Below are positions 1-13,967 of a stretch of 64,000 nucleotides of DNA, piece after piece. A program made the translations under genes and the position numbers. The DNA is taken from positions 104,917,501-104,981,500 of the forward strand of contig CM032231.1 of NCBI GenBank assembly GCA_019009955.1, given 5' to 3'. A model generated the notes under the pieces. That model made no database searches and was not told the DNA's origin. It was given only the letters and a program-made list of their open reading frames with translations. Position 1 is the first letter of the stretch, and each line of letters begins with the position of its first letter. The DNA is from Riptortus pedestris (Eukaryota; Arthropoda; Insecta; Hemiptera; Alydidae).

Positions 1-215
1 TAATAACTTTGTGAGGAGCTAAATAATGATATAGTGGGTAAAATGAATAATCTTTGAACTCAATAAGATATTATTTATAAAATGTGCAAGTGGTTTCCTT
101 AAGAGAAAATTATTATTGATCACTTGACTGCCGTTTTACCATCTGTCTTATTGTTGAAATTTTCAGAAGTATATGTTTTGCAGGTGTGTTTAAGGGGATT
201 GAATCGCGTCAGTTA

Positions 216-274
<59 letters not shown>

Positions 275-568
275 ACTAAAATTAGTGGTTTTTTCAAATG
301 TTTCCTTACTCGATATTTTAACATTTGCTTTTAAACTTGTTCGTAGTCAAAAACAGACTTGGATGACTAGGTATTATACCAAACAATATCGTTTGTAAAA
401 CAAAACATGAAGTTGAAAAATAGTATTACACATAATCATAAAATGAGATACAAGAATACGCTTGAAGCCCATAGTCACACATATTGCGTGAAAAGCGTAT
501 TATTTTCAGGAGTAAAACTCTTTAACACTAACATTTAAAAATAAATTAAGGAATTTTAAGTATGACAG
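1..568. other. AT-rich DNA with an (AT)n tract, no gene
   Basis: No coding signal or recognised repeat apart from a pure (AT)n microsatellite at about 218-267. The rest is AT-rich single-copy-looking sequence. Confidence 0.6.
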
Positions 569-1120
569 ATGTTTTTATTAACAAGATGCATAATTTCAAA
601 AAGATTTAATTCATATACAAAACTACTAAATATTTGTCATAAATATCTGTCTAACGGACATGGACAGGCTGGACATTCTTTAACAAGAGATTTAAAATTC
701 AAGACAATGACAAATGTACTTGTGACTTTCAGAAAACACAAACGTTTTTACATATACTCTATGGCTGTTCAACATTTAATAAAAATAGAACAAATTTAAT
801 AATAAACATAATTTTAAAAGGAGGTAATTGGCCAGAACCATCTCATACTATATTTAACAAATAGATAGATATGGATGTTGCAATAATACATTAGAATGTA
901 GAGTTGATTGTGAGGAATGGGAATTATAATTAAATATATTTACCTTACATAGACTCGCAAATTAAACATCGGTTAAGTTTAAATTTAATTGATTTGTGTT
1001 TTTTTTGTTTTGTTATTATTTTATTTATTTGTTTGTTCATTTCATTTGTAATTATCTTACTTATTTTAATTTTTTTTATATTATATTTGAGCAGATAGTT
1101 GATTAACGTATATTCTAAAA
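569..1120 (+). mobile_element. Non-LTR retrotransposon 3' end, copy 1 (decayed)
   Basis: This is the carboxy end and 3' UTR of a non-LTR (LINE) polyprotein of the R1/Jockey type. Between 651 and 864 the translation carries a GHGQ stretch followed by LTR, as in the segment after RNase H in these elements. It then has the terminal zinc knuckle: C-T-C, a QT motif, and H-I-L-Y-G-C, giving a C-x-C...H-x4-C pattern. The frame shifts between the GHGQ part and the knuckle part, and the shared peptide stops at 862-864. Nucleotide similarity to the second copy (30787-31405) continues through the 3' UTR, including a shared segment around 945-975, so both are tails of one family. It is 5'-truncated and non-functional. 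Family assignment beyond 'LINE with terminal CCHC' is inference. Confidence 0.75.
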
Positions 1121-1620
1121 TAAAAATATATTTAAACATAATCATATATGTTATATGCCGTGTGGCAATGGAAAATGTATTCAAATAAATAACTGCTCAT
1201 AGGGTTACTATGAGGAGAAAAAAATATATATATCCGTGTAAAATAATTTGTGGTAAATTGTCGCTATAAGGTAGAAAAAGATCAAGTTTCTCATCATTTA
1301 TAGACCTTGTCATCCTTTAATAAATTTGCATGTCATCAATTAGTAAAAAAAATGTACGTATTTAGAATTTTATTAAGAGTTCTAATGTAACTGATTTATT
1401 GTATATAATTATTTAAATTGATCAATTTTATACTATGTATTCTTAGAATTTAACATAATTTTTTAACAAATGTATTATATAAGTATAAATGTAATTCAAT
1501 AATATGTAAAGAACTTAATTGACTTAATATTGGAAAATTGTTTATAGAAAATAAAAACTGTTTGACGTATCCTATTATACTATGATGACATTTAATGGAA
1601 ATAAACACATTTCATTTCAA
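1121..1620. other. AT-rich DNA, nothing recognised
   Basis: Very AT-rich sequence with stop codons in all frames and no repeat that I can match elsewhere in the window. Confidence 0.5.
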
Positions 1621-2082
1621 TATTGATCAGTTAACGGATCCTGATTCACCATACGTTAATGTGGCTTCGTCAATAGCTATTGAATTGAATCAATGTATGC
1701 GTAGGGCTTCTTACGTATGAACTGAACAACGGCAGCGTCGGTTATTCTTCCGACCTTTCCCAACTGATAAACCCTTAAGTCTCAGACGTGTCTCTAAGGA
1801 CCCGTTTCCCCGACACAGGTAGAGCGTACATGCATAATGTATCCGCACCACATCTCCGGCAGTATTTCTCACGTTTAGCATATGGTAATTGTGTTAACTA
1901 CTTCCTCCTCAGGTGTACTGGAATAGGTTTACAGCTGGCTTATTGTCCAGTCTCTTAGGGCCTTCCGACCAGGTACTAGCTCCTCCAGTAAGTGATCCAG
2001 TATGAAGGAGCTAACATCTAGCTGTGGTTTTGTGTTCCAACAGTCTGTTAGAAATTCTAGTAAGGATCCCTATCCCCATAAG
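1621..2082 (-). pseudogene. Decayed coding-like segment, unknown protein
   Basis: Read on the minus strand in one frame, this less AT-rich block gives long peptide stretches with natural composition. They include SLLEFLTDCWNTKP, then LDHLLEELVPGRKALRDW, then LRVYQLGKVGRITDAAVV followed by RKKPYAYIDSI. The same frame continues for about 150 codons but is broken by about seven to eight stop codons, consistent with point decay of one reading frame. A TTTACCTTTCAG-like splice acceptor lies just upstream (about 2083-2094 on the plus strand, read in reverse). It could therefore be one exon of a dead host gene or of a transposon-carried gene. I do not recognise the family. Chance is unlikely to give such coherent peptides in an AT-rich background, but no domain can be named. 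Confidence 0.45.
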
Positions 2083-3894
2083 CCTGAAAGGTAAATGCTC
2101 ATGTAAATTCTGAAATTATTTATCAGAACTGTAGACTAATATATAACTTCTAACTTCGTTAATAAGATCTTAAATAGGTTTTATTTATTTATTTTTTGGA
2201 TCTTTAAATGTCGGCCATAAACATGTTTAAATAAACAAAGCCGGCTTAATCACATTTTTAAAAATAAATAAGGCCTATAGATTGCCACTGTTTAATAATA
2301 TTAATAACTGTTAGATATTTTGGCAATATTTAGTCACAAAGGTTAGAAACATTTAGTTTTAAGAATTTTAAAAGTGTTAGTGCGTGCGCGTGAGTATAGT
2401 GTTTGTGTATGTGAATGTATATATGTTTTAAATGTATATTTTACATTCCTATATTATAAATGTAGTTATTATCTCTAACCTAATTCTTTTAATAATTTTC
2501 TTTTCGTTTACTACTTTACCCTTTTTTTTTCCGTTCTGTTCGTGTTTCATGCTTCTTTTGATGCTTTGTGTTCTATTTCCTTGGTTTTGTTCTTTATATT
2601 TGTTTGTTGAATTTGTAGCTTTGTTGTGCTCTTTTTCTCAACCTTTAATAAGAGTAAAGTCGTCTGAGTTGTGCGGGGCATTAAATAATAATAATAATAA
2701 AGTTAGTCCATTATCAACAACTGGCGATTTTTCCAGGATTTACTTAATATTCCTTTTTTTTAACACGAATTATCATCCCTGCATTGCTCAGCGGTTATAC
2801 GAATATTTTAATCCCTAATCGAAGTCCTAAACATAAAAAAACAAAACACGGAATATCTGTAAATTCCTCAACAGTTTAACTCTATCAATAACATTTAAGA
2901 AACGTCCAGATTGAAATTTAATTAATGCTGCAGTTTTTGAGTGTTTGTCCATTTAATATTAATAAACACTGTCACAGCTGAAACTCAATATATTTAGGAT
3001 TCTTTTAGTCATATGAATTTTATAATTATCATTTCAAAATTGTAATTATTTAAACTGAATATTATGAAGGAGTATGTTATTTTTAAATTTATATTATACA
3101 CTATTTTAATAGTTTTTGTGGTTCGATAAGTTTAAGTTCGGTATTTCTAGGCATTGTTGGAAAGTTCTTTAATTAGGACAATGATCAAGGATGAAAATAT
3201 CTTGAATCTTTGGCAATGCTTCTATGCATATTCCAACCTGTCCGTGGGCAATGTCCACAAAACAATTTCGAAAATTTAAACATAATTACAAGCCCACAAA
3301 AATGAATGTTATGTACAGCATTTAACTAATTACGATTAGTAAGATACGTCTTCGTGTGATCAGTAGTCTGGACTAGGTACTCAGAATTCCTGGGCTCACT
3401 TCCAGAAGAGTTAAAAAACTTGTCATTCAAAATTAAATATAATTCAATTATTATTTTATGTTAATTATTTGTTCGTCAAACATCAAACATTTCTATTGGA
3501 GGAGTATGTGTTCAAGAAATGACAGAAAACTAAATTCCAACAAATTAAATATTGTTACTAGAATTATCCCAAATTAAAAAGTGTTTTAGTAGTTTCAAAA
3601 TATTATTCTATTAGTTGTTTTTGTTTATGAACATCTTTTCATGAGATTTAAAGTAATTCTATCACTGAGCGTCTCATGTTAAACTGAAATTTTATTACTT
3701 GTTTACATTCCAGCTGAAAGAAATGCTGCTGCCTTTTTCCGTATCTTCCTAGAAAAATGTTTTTCAATGAATCCGGAAAAGTAATTTTCTGTAAATTAAA
3801 ATTGGGCCAAAATATATTTTTTATATCTAATTATTACATTTTTAAACACATATTTTTTGTTTAAATTCTAGCTTCAAAATGCAAAACCCCGTAT
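2083..3894. other. AT-rich DNA with a T-rich low-complexity block
   Basis: No gene recognised. From about 2500 to 2640 the plus strand is T-rich with repeated TTTGTGTTC-like words. This makes an open frame at 2432-2818 that I regard as a composition artefact. A short (AAT)n run lies near 2685-2700. Confidence 0.5.
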
Positions 3895-4145
3895 TAATAA
3901 TACTATTTTCCTTCTAAATTAATGATCCTTTAAAAATTCGTCAAAAGACAATTGAGACTATACAAAATATTATAAGGATAAATGGTTTATTTGAAATTAA
4001 TTTTGTATTATTACTTAATTATGAAACTAATCAATATAATTATAATACTTTCGTAATTTACATTAGTCGTAGGTGCTTTATATACTGATCAGCGATCAAT
4101 ATAACATTTACTTAACAAATTCCATTAAAAATAATAATTTTTCCA
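3895..4145 (+). repeat. Dispersed duplicate D, copy 1
   Basis: A block of about 250 bp beginning with TAATACTATTTTCCTTCTAA is repeated in the same orientation at 7435-7692 with high identity and a few small indels. It is non-coding. It could be a segmental duplication or two copies of an AT-rich transposable element whose ends I cannot define. Confidence 0.75.
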
Positions 4146-4673
4146 TAATTCCATAAAGTACTATCTCTTCAGGAAATGTGTGGCATCAAAAATCTTGTCA
4201 TGTCTATAAATGTGTTTTTAGTTTTAAGGGGGTTATATTCGAATTTCCATTAGGTATGTGACTTTATTAAGTATATGGCAACATTTGGAATTGTAATACT
4301 ATTTTAATTCTCAAATGATTTTGATTTTGCTGGAAAATGCTAGCAACATTTCCTGATTTGTGTCCTATTGTGAGATGTTAATATAAATATAAATTGGATT
4401 ACTTAGTTTCTTTATTAAATGTATCTTGAATTGTGAACAATTTCTTTATTATATGTTAAAATCATCGAAGTTAAATTCTAATATAAGTTTTAGATAATTT
4501 TATTTGGAAATCATTGGGACAGTGGTGCAAGCTTATTTTACATATTAAATTTAGTGTTGGATGGTCTATACAAACTATTAACAATGTTCCGATTGCAAAT
4601 AACTTTAAATGAGAAAATGTTCAATATTTTTTATTGGCCGAAGCATTCACTATGTATAATAATATAGTATTTT

Positions 4674-4741
<68 letters not shown>

Positions 4742-7434
4742 AAGCAGTTATATTGGGTTTTCGCAGTAAATGTAAAAAGCCTACGTTTTAATGAAAACCG
4801 TAAGCGAATATACGGAAACTGACTTAAAAAATTAAATGTCTGTTATTAATTTATTTATAAATTCAATGCGATCAGAAAAATATTAAATAAAGCCTAGCTA
4901 CTGAAAACAAGACATTCCGACATGTTCATTAAGTCTCTCAAAAAATTGAAAATATTGAAAACGTACATTTATATATACAATCATACTCGCAAGGAGACAT
5001 AAATACGGGTATACTCGAAAATACCGTCGGCAATTTATAAATATAGCAGATGGTATGCAGCAATATTTGGTAAAGAGTTCTTACCATATATTACGAGAGA
5101 TATTTAAGACTTGATCTGGAAAAAAGACTAACTAGAAATTGTGTACACAGGTAGCGGTAACTATTTTGGAAATATATACTAACTGAAAACTCATAGAAAT
5201 AATAAGCTGTTGAGTTCCTGAGTTCTAATAACCTGATTGATGGAAATAAAATACCACAATAAAAAAATATATGTGTTCGAAGAAAGTAAATAAACATGAA
5301 AGAAACTTTAATTAAATCCCGACGAAGTCGTTTTAGATATCGTTTTAGAGTCGCCTTTACTTGAATAAAACACAAGTCAATGATAGTTTACTAAATTTAA
5401 TTTAAATAAATATAATTATTTGTAATATTTAATTTATTTAAATTAAATGTCTATGTATAGTGTAGGTCGATATTTTTAGATTTCTAGAGGTTTTAAAGCA
5501 ATACTAAGCGACCTTAGCATTTGTATTTCAGAAAATATTTGGTCTAATATTCTCCATGAATAATGATTAATCTAGAGGAAACGACTATTCACGGCGGGTG
5601 GCGAATCTCTTACTCCATTTTACATCAACGTATTCTTATCATCATCACCCCATTTCAGTTCATAATGGAAACCTACATATCATAGATAATGGGTCTTGAG
5701 TCTGACTAAGATGGGAGTTCTGCTTTCGAGAATATAACTTTATATGATGAAAATATGTCTGTTTCACTGACCGAAATCATATGGTACGGCAAAAATAACG
5801 ATTCGGGGCATTTGCCTACTGTGAATATTTCCTGCAAATGAATAGGGCCCCCAAATCCATTTTTCAAAACAAAAAAAAGGTTATAAGCTATAAACACTAA
5901 ATCCTAAGACTCAATAGCATAAAACTCAATTTTGTTAAATTGTGGAAGATTTCCTCCACCCCTCTAATCTATAATATATTCTATATATATTGTATTACCA
6001 TCTGTATTATATTTCCCATTTAGAAAATAAAAATATTTCATTTATATTCTTTATGTAAATTTATTTGTATTCCACTTTTTGTCACGATCTATCCTGTAAA
6101 TAAATCTTTTAAAACCAGATTCATAAATAACCAATAAGGCAATTAATTTGAATGATACTATTCCTGTTAATAAACTTCTGTAATTCTAGTTTCTTTGATA
6201 CAGTTTTTTTATTTTTTGTAATGGAGTATAATATTTACAAATCAGTAATTTTTTTATCTTTCACGATATTAATTTGGAAGGGAAGATTGGACTAGTCATT
6301 GTGAAGTTATCCCTAACATAAATAGTGGAAGAAATCAATTGTTTTAATAATGCAAGAAATGTATACCCAGCTTTAGAATTAAAAAATATTACTCCTTCCT
6401 TATGAAAGTAATGAAACATTTCACGTTTATTAAATTATTATAAACTTTGGAGCAGTTAATTGATTGTGTATTAAGGATTTAGTAAAAATTAATAAATGTG
6501 CTCCTGTTAACATGAATTTCCTTTTTTTTTGTGCTAAAATTATTAATTATTAATTACACACAGAAGACTTAATATTATAATTGAGTTTCTAAATTACAAG
6601 AACAATTAAGAAACTGCAAAATATTATTTAAACCTCATTTGAATTTTACTGATACCCTTAAAATATAAGGAACATGTTATATTAATACAATAAATGAAAA
6701 GCAGGGCAAACTGTACATTATTTATGCTGGAGTAAGTGAAAAGTTATTAATTCTATATGTTTTGAAGATTTGGTGATATTTTCTGCAGTCCAATAAATTT
6801 TTGATAAGGGCCTTTGAGTTGAAGGTAACAAATTCAATATACTGATAATTAATTTAACTTTTATTAAAAGACTTTTGAAAAATGAATAATTCAAGATTTT
6901 CCTAGATGTATAATTAAATAAATGAAAAAAAAAATCGTTCCTTTTTTTAAATAACTATGTTTAGCCAATTGTAGATCATTTAAAATGCGTTTGTATTAAT
7001 AGATTTTCAATGACTTCTGCAAATAATGCATTAGCATATAACGCCCATGCAGAATTATGTAATTAAATATGCTTTTGTGGTATTATTAATATGCTCTATT
7101 TATGAAACCTTAATATTTTATAGATTAAGGGCAACGATTTTGTATTACACTTCCCTGGAACCTTGAGATAGGAATTTTTTATTGAGATATATAAGTGTTT
7201 AGTAACTGTGAATAAAAAGCCACAAGAAAAAGATTTAATAAAAGAGAAGACAATAAAAGAAAAAAAAATTAACGGGACGGAATGACGGGAAAGGTAGTAA
7301 AGAAGAAGCCGAGAAGTGGACACCAAACTCTCGTCAAAGAAGACTTAAAACCTCCCTTAGAATCTACACTAAAGTAAGAAATTATTCCAATAAAAATATC
7401 ACAGCTCTTCATACAGCAATTATCTTTTTTCATT
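4146..7434. other. AT-rich DNA with one (AT)n tract, no gene
   Basis: The (AT)n microsatellite spans about 4676-4738. Apart from it I see no coding, RNA or repeat signal. The short open frames here are AT-rich and lack any recognisable motif. Confidence 0.5.
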
Positions 7435-7692
7435 TAATAATACTATTTTCCTTCTAAATTAATGATCCTTTCAAAAATAAGTCAATAGACAATGGCCAGT
7501 TTAGCAATTGAGACTATACAAAATATTATAAGGATAAATTGTTTATTTGAAATTAATTTTGGATTATTACTTAATTATGAAACAAATCAATATAATTATA
7601 ATTCTTTTGTAATTTACACTAGTAAGTGCTTTATATACTGATCAGCATTCACATAACATTTACTTAACAATTTCCATTAAAAATAATAACAT
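7435..7692 (+). repeat. Dispersed duplicate D, copy 2
   Basis: Direct repeat of 3895-4145. This copy has an extra stretch of about 17-20 bp containing GGCCAGTTTAGC and small substitutions elsewhere. Both copies share the words GACTATACAAAATATTATAA and TATATACTGATCAGC. Confidence 0.75.
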
Positions 7693-9148
7693 TTCCAAAA
7701 TGTGATTTATCATAGGTGATTTATTAGTATTACTTCAATTTTTTTTTGGTACTAACCGACTTTACAAAAAATAGAAATAAATATAAATTATTTGGTGGAC
7801 TTGCGATTAAAATATTAACTAATAAAATTTAATATTCGTTTAATTTAATATTTGCTGATTTCATTGGGGATTCAACATGCTAAACAGACCTAAAACGCAT
7901 ATCTATGGTAAATTAATTTATGCTAAATTCCCATTCATTTTGATTTCTACCAGAAAACGAGTCTGAACGTAACATTGCAAACAAAATATGATTCCCATAA
8001 AATACTTTAATTTCAATTTTTTGTTTTAAAGTACTTAGTTGATTGACAGCAAGTTTTATTTCATTTAAAACTTTTTTAATTCATTGAACTCCTATAGTTC
8101 AAGTTCTTTTCAACGGTCCTTCTATGTTTCCTTTGATTTCTGAGACACAAGAATTTATTTATTTAGCAACTTATGATATATATATATCAATTTTGTAGTT
8201 ATAATTTATCAGAACAATTCTATGCCTGAAACAAAAATTACATTAATACAGTATCGTCCATTATACTCAAAAATTCTGCTGTAGTTCAGATAAATATTAT
8301 ATCTGTGCCCATGAGGTATTGGTAGCGATTTTTAAGGTATCGTTTTATTGATAATTTTGACCAAAATAATTTTATTAACTATTAATCATCTTATTATCAA
8401 CTTATCATCTTATTTAACTAACTGTGACTATTCATACTCGGAAAAGCCTACGGAATACTGTTATTGTAATTTTATATCGCAGATTATACACGGCATCCTA
8501 TAATCTTTAGCTTTAATAACAATTTCAGAATCATATTTCTTGCATCATTGAATTTAGTATTTTGCGGTTATTTCTTCAAATCAGATTTCATTGAAGCAGT
8601 AAGATAAATGGGAAATATAATATATTTATTGCAGTGTGAATTACATGTAAATGAATGCCCAGTTTTTGATACCCATATTCCTGATATACTTTTATTAAGG
8701 AAATAATGCAATTTATGATAGGCTTTTAATAATCAGATATTTCATTAATATAGCTTTCGTAATCCGAGATGGAAGATGACTGAGAATGTTTCAAGTCAAT
8801 CTTCTGAAGGGGCAACTTTCTCAACTGATATTCCAACGAATTAGAACAAGCACGGGATTGTTTCTTAATCCAGATAGTTTTCTTGGTTTTTAAAAAGTAA
8901 ATTAATGAAGTCGTTAGTCTAGAACAGCAGTGAATTTATGAGACACCCTGAGATCAAGAAATAGGTAATTACTTCATGGGAAGTGTTAAGATTTTGTTCA
9001 GGGTCGATATGAGTGATAATTCCTTTATCGGGACAAATGTATGGTTCCTGAAATTCACCAGGGTAGATTTAAAAGCTTGTAAATAATTATTTAATTGATA
9101 ATTATCACTTACATAATGAAATAAATGGAAGATAACAATATATTACGT
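7693..9148. other. AT-rich DNA, nothing recognised
   Basis: No coding, RNA or repeat signal that I can support. Confidence 0.45.
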
Positions 9149-10045
9149 CCAGGTCCCCCAAGTATGGTAGATGCATTTATAGCAGATTTCCCTTAAAAAA
9201 ATCAGCAATGGAGGTTGTATTCATATAGCGATTTTCGAAAATTCTTAATATCTTCATGCGTCGGGTCGAAAAATAGTATTGAACCAACGTTATTGAAAAT
9301 GTAATTTTTTATATTATTATTATGTGCGTTTTTTCACTGTCTGCATTATTAACCGAGAAATTGGCATTTTTCAGTTTTCGCCCCTCAGTAAACCCCCACT
9401 CTTACTCCTGCCATATTAACAATAAACAGTTATATTTTGTTTGAGGTAAATGCAAATACGTTACATATGTGTAAACTCTGCTTTGTTAACGCAGCCTCTG
9501 CGTGACGGACTTTTTACATTGGATCAGCCTTCAAGAAATTCATCCTGCCTGGTCCGACGATGGTTGAATTTTATTTCACCAGATGACTGAGTTAGTATCC
9601 ATTAGAAACAGTTTTTTTGATAACGGAGCTTCCGCATTATTACAAATAATAGTAATAATAATTAAAAGTCGGTATTTAAACCGTGAAAAATTTACTTCAA
9701 TAATATATTTTTGTGAATTAAACAGTTTCTTTTTATTTATGAGTTTCCGTTAATGCAATAAGTAATTTATATTTCGTTATGAATTATCGTAGGTGTATAC
9801 TTTATAAAACATGCATAATATAGTAAATTTTATAAGCAAAGGCTAGAAATAAATTAAGTGGTAAAGAACTACAAACTTATAAATTTATTAATAAACGACA
9901 TAAATTATAAATTAAATTACATCCTTGGGAGTTTCGATTATCTGTTTTCTATGATAAACAGACAACGCAACAAAAAGTTCAATGTGAAATTTTTATAATG
10001 TTTGGAGCTATGATAATACTAACCAATCTTGTGTCCTTTATGTCC
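9149..10045 (+). repeat. Dispersed repeat C, copy 1, split by a nested insertion
   Basis: The segments 9149-9179 and 9516-10045 together match 15559-16050. Shared words are CCAGGTCC, ATTCATCCTGCCTGGTC-like and GACAACGCAACAAA. The two halves are separated by the Helitron-like element at 9180-9515. Copy 2 has no insertion at that point, so the insertion is the younger event. The repeat is non-coding and unnamed. Confidence 0.7.
9180..9515 (+). mobile_element. Helentron-like element, internally deleted, nested
   Basis: Begins AGCAGATTTCCCTTAA, has the family word GTCGGGTCGAAAAAT, and ends with a CGCAGCCTCTGCG-type hairpin, then GTGACGGAC and a T-run. It has lost much of the family body. It sits inside repeat C, whose intact copy at 15559 shows the empty site. 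Confidence 0.75.
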
Positions 10046-12283
10046 AGGGTTGTGGTAAAAAAAAATCATTTCACAAATTCGATGACGATTCGTCTATAAA
10101 AGTTTAATATCTGGAAAAATGGAGGAACAGATTTTTAATTTGAAGCTTCAATTTTTCTCCATTGTGGTGAAGGTCGCTTTGTCGAAAAGGGGTTTTTATT
10201 AGACGCCTTGTTGTCATCCAGAATTTACCAGACTAACTGAAAATCATGGTCAATTTTTCATACAGAAAAATGAACTTAATGATTATCAGATTTATTTTTA
10301 TTTTCTTAAAAAAATTAATACTTCTTATTTTATTATTTGGAAAAATGTAGTAGCCGTTATATAATTTTCAAACTGCACTTGTCCGTTATTGGTTTAAAAA
10401 AATAGCGGAAGAATAAAGTTCCGCTAAAAAAGCATAACATTAAAACAATAAATAATAACACTAAATTATATATTCATTGTAAATGAACCACTCTGTCTGC
10501 AATGATTTTATATTTATACAAACCAACCAATGAATGAGAAATAAATAATTATTTATAATCTTCTTTTTATGTAGTAAACCGGAAAACAAGGTGATCAAAT
10601 TTCAAAAACGATCCAAAAATACATGAAGTTCACATTAAATGAAAATAAAACTCTTGGGAAAATTCACAGATCATTAGCAACTTGAATAAATAGTTTACTA
10701 TTGAATTTATTGTCAAAAATACTTCAGTTCCAAATAAGTTGAAATCAATTCAGAGAAGTTATAGCCTGACTCTTTTTGCATTTATGATTCTCCGATTTAT
10801 TTAATGGTTCATCATAGTATTCATCATTACTAAATGGGAAATTTTCGACAAATTTCTGAAGGATTACTCGTCTAAATTATTATTAAAATGGAATATATTC
10901 TGGTCAGTGGTTTCATTTTGCTAAATTGTTATATTTTGAATAAAGTGAAAATATTTTGAAAAGAAATATTGAGAAACAACTATTAATGTTAAGAAACAAC
11001 TATTGAGAAATTTATGGCATAACTATAATTTTGATTTACAGTAACAAAAATAAATTGTTATAGGCATCAGTGATCATAGATCTAATGTTGTGAGATGTGA
11101 TTACTTAATACTATATTAAAAAAGAATATATATGGAAATTACATTTTAGAATTCACTATTACTCTAAATCACAGGAGTAAGAAGGAACGTAATGTAAAGA
11201 ATCCACTTCAAAATAGTTTAGTATGAGGCTGTCCTGATTTTGGTTTAATTTATTCATAAACCATTCGAAGTTATTTCTATGCGAGAATTTTACAACATAA
11301 ACACAACATTGAAAGCATTTTTACAAATTTTATATTTGGTATTCTTGAAAGTTTCAATAAAAGGCCAGTTACAAAAATATATTTCCACGCATAGTGCTTT
11401 CAGGGCTGGATCACAATCTTCAGCTCTAAGCAAGCTACACAGCACCTAAGCAATATATAAAATTTTATTTAAAAAAAAAAGATTAACTAAACACAAAAAA
11501 AATATTAAATCCATAAGATACTATTTACATTTTATGCAAATTTCTGTCGTGTTTGTAGTCTCACATTTAACCAGGATTATTAGAAAATGTTCAAAATAAG
11601 TTAAATAGTCACAATGTAAAACAGTTTGAAAGCCATAATTTTTAAAATTGGAGTCAACATTTAAAAAATAAAAATGAAACAACTTAACAAGTACAAAAAA
11701 TGAAAATTGAAAAGTACAAAAGACACACTCTCAGTAATAATTGTAGACCTGAAAATTATATAAAAGAAGCGAGGTCTATACAAATAAAATATATAAAATA
11801 GAATTAACTAAATAGATAAAGGATAAATTCAATAGTCTCTACCGATGGCACTGCCTATATACTTGTGTACCTCCGGGCTAGGAGAATTTGTTATCTACTC
11901 CACCGAAACTTGTAAAATTGAACGATTATTTTTAAAAGCAATGGAACATTTAAAAAGAAATTTAAATTTATACTCATGAAAAACTGCGGGTTACTCCGAT
12001 ATATAGGTAGAGAGGGGGTTGAAAAATGGCCAAATGCCACTTAGCATCTATTATCTATTGGGATGAGAACTATTGAGGCCGTAATTAGCAGGTGTTTATA
12101 AAACCTATATTTATATGTACATTGACTATTGACTAACGAATGACAAAAAGGCAAATTTACAATTGAAGAATATAAGATATTTTCAAAATATAACAATGCA
12201 CCTAATGTGATGTGCTAAGTTTTATGGGAAATGCAGATAAGTAAACGGCCTTCTTATCGGTTAATATAGTAAGGAAACAAATA

Positions 12284-12285
<2 letters not shown>
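10046..12285. other. AT-rich DNA, nothing recognised
   Basis: About 2.2 kb without a coding frame of interest, RNA gene or repeat shared with the rest of the window. Confidence 0.45.

Positions 12286-12380
<95 letters not shown>
12286..12380. repeat. Composite microsatellite (AC)n(AT)n(TG)n
   Basis: A CA tract runs into TA and then TG, so the left and right ends are complementary and the tract can fold on itself. Open frames across it are repeats of Y-I or C-V residues and are not genes. Confidence 0.95.
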
Positions 12381-12943
<563 letters not shown>

Positions 12944-13345
12944 TGGTGGGTGCCCGAGGACAAGCAGTTTAAAGCGTGTTTCAATTTACCACTACCCCTT
13001 GCTAGCTAAAACAGTTGCAGACTCGATCCCCGGTATTGGAGAGCATTAGTTAACGAGTTCGCTACCAGAGAGCACTAGTCCCCCGAAAGACAGCCCCTCG
13101 GGATGACTAATGAATATGGCTCTCTGAGATCCCGGCCACAGACAGGCTGACCACGGGCGAACTGACCACTGCCCCTGCCGGGTATATAGTGACTCCCGTC
13201 AGTCTACTGTAGACAACTCATTCCAGGTTCTTCTGGTTAACGGGGGTTGCATGTCAAGTGCATGCGGTCTAAGTAAAACTCTAATCACAAGCCCTTGAGT
13301 TTCCGCTTAAGGATGGATACCCGAATAGCATTTAATGCTAACCGA
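12944..13345. other. GC-richer island, unknown
   Basis: About 400 bp with balanced base composition between AT-rich flanks. It contains GACTCGATCCCCGG, which resembles a tRNA-type B box, and several short inverted words such as CCCGGCC and GGGCGAA. I see no A box at the correct spacing and no second copy in the window, so a SINE head is only a possibility. Confidence 0.3.
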
Positions 13346-13368
13346 TAAGTTAATAGTTATTTTCATCA

Positions 13369-13967
13369 CTAGTACCAAAAGTGGATCTTTTCGGTGCGAG
13401 GTCTAGTTTTACGAGCGAGGCGAAGCCGAGCTCTTAAATTGGACCGAGTATCGAAAGGACATTTTTGGTACGTGTTATGAACAATACTTTTCATTATACT
13501 GCTCATACTTGAGTGCATTAAAACCCTTTTATATTTCATTAATAACTTAAAGATACAATATAAGAAATTAAAGTGACACATTATTTTATTTGAAATAAAA
13601 CATCTGTCTATTAACCTATAATAGAAGAAAAAGTACTTATATAAGAAATTAAATTGACACATTATTTTATTTCGAAAAAACATCTGTTTATTAACCCATA
13701 GTAGAAGAAATATTACAGATTTACATTAATATTTATAGTACAATTTTGATTATTATGTATGTTAAAACCTTTGTTTGGCATTGCCTTTTGGAATACAGTT
13801 AACTTCCAAAACTTCGTCTAAAACATCTTCTGGTATATCCATGTTGTCTGGCACTTTAAACACACTACTTATTATAAGTAAGCAAATATTAGAATGATTA
13901 TAACCTTCAAACACATGTTTATTAGTAACAGGTAAGGTTAGCGCACCGAAAAGATTTTTCAGTACTA
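13369..13967. mobile_element. Short inverted-repeat DNA element with coding remnant
   Basis: The left end reads CTAGTACCAAAAG, then TCTTTTCGGTGCG. The right end (about 13940-13967) is the inverse: GCGCACCGAAAAGA, then a CTAG-ended CAGTACTAG. These make imperfect terminal inverted repeats of about 30 bp around 600 bp. Inside, a block of about 80 bp is tandemly doubled (13558-13720). The minus strand from 13762 to about 13983 carries a coding remnant, listed separately. This looks like a small non-autonomous DNA transposon that kept, or captured, the end of a gene. Confidence 0.55.

Noticed and set aside
2432..2818. 128-codon frame
   Set aside because: T-rich low-complexity sequence giving Phe/Leu/Cys-rich peptide. 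No motif and no support on the nucleotide level.
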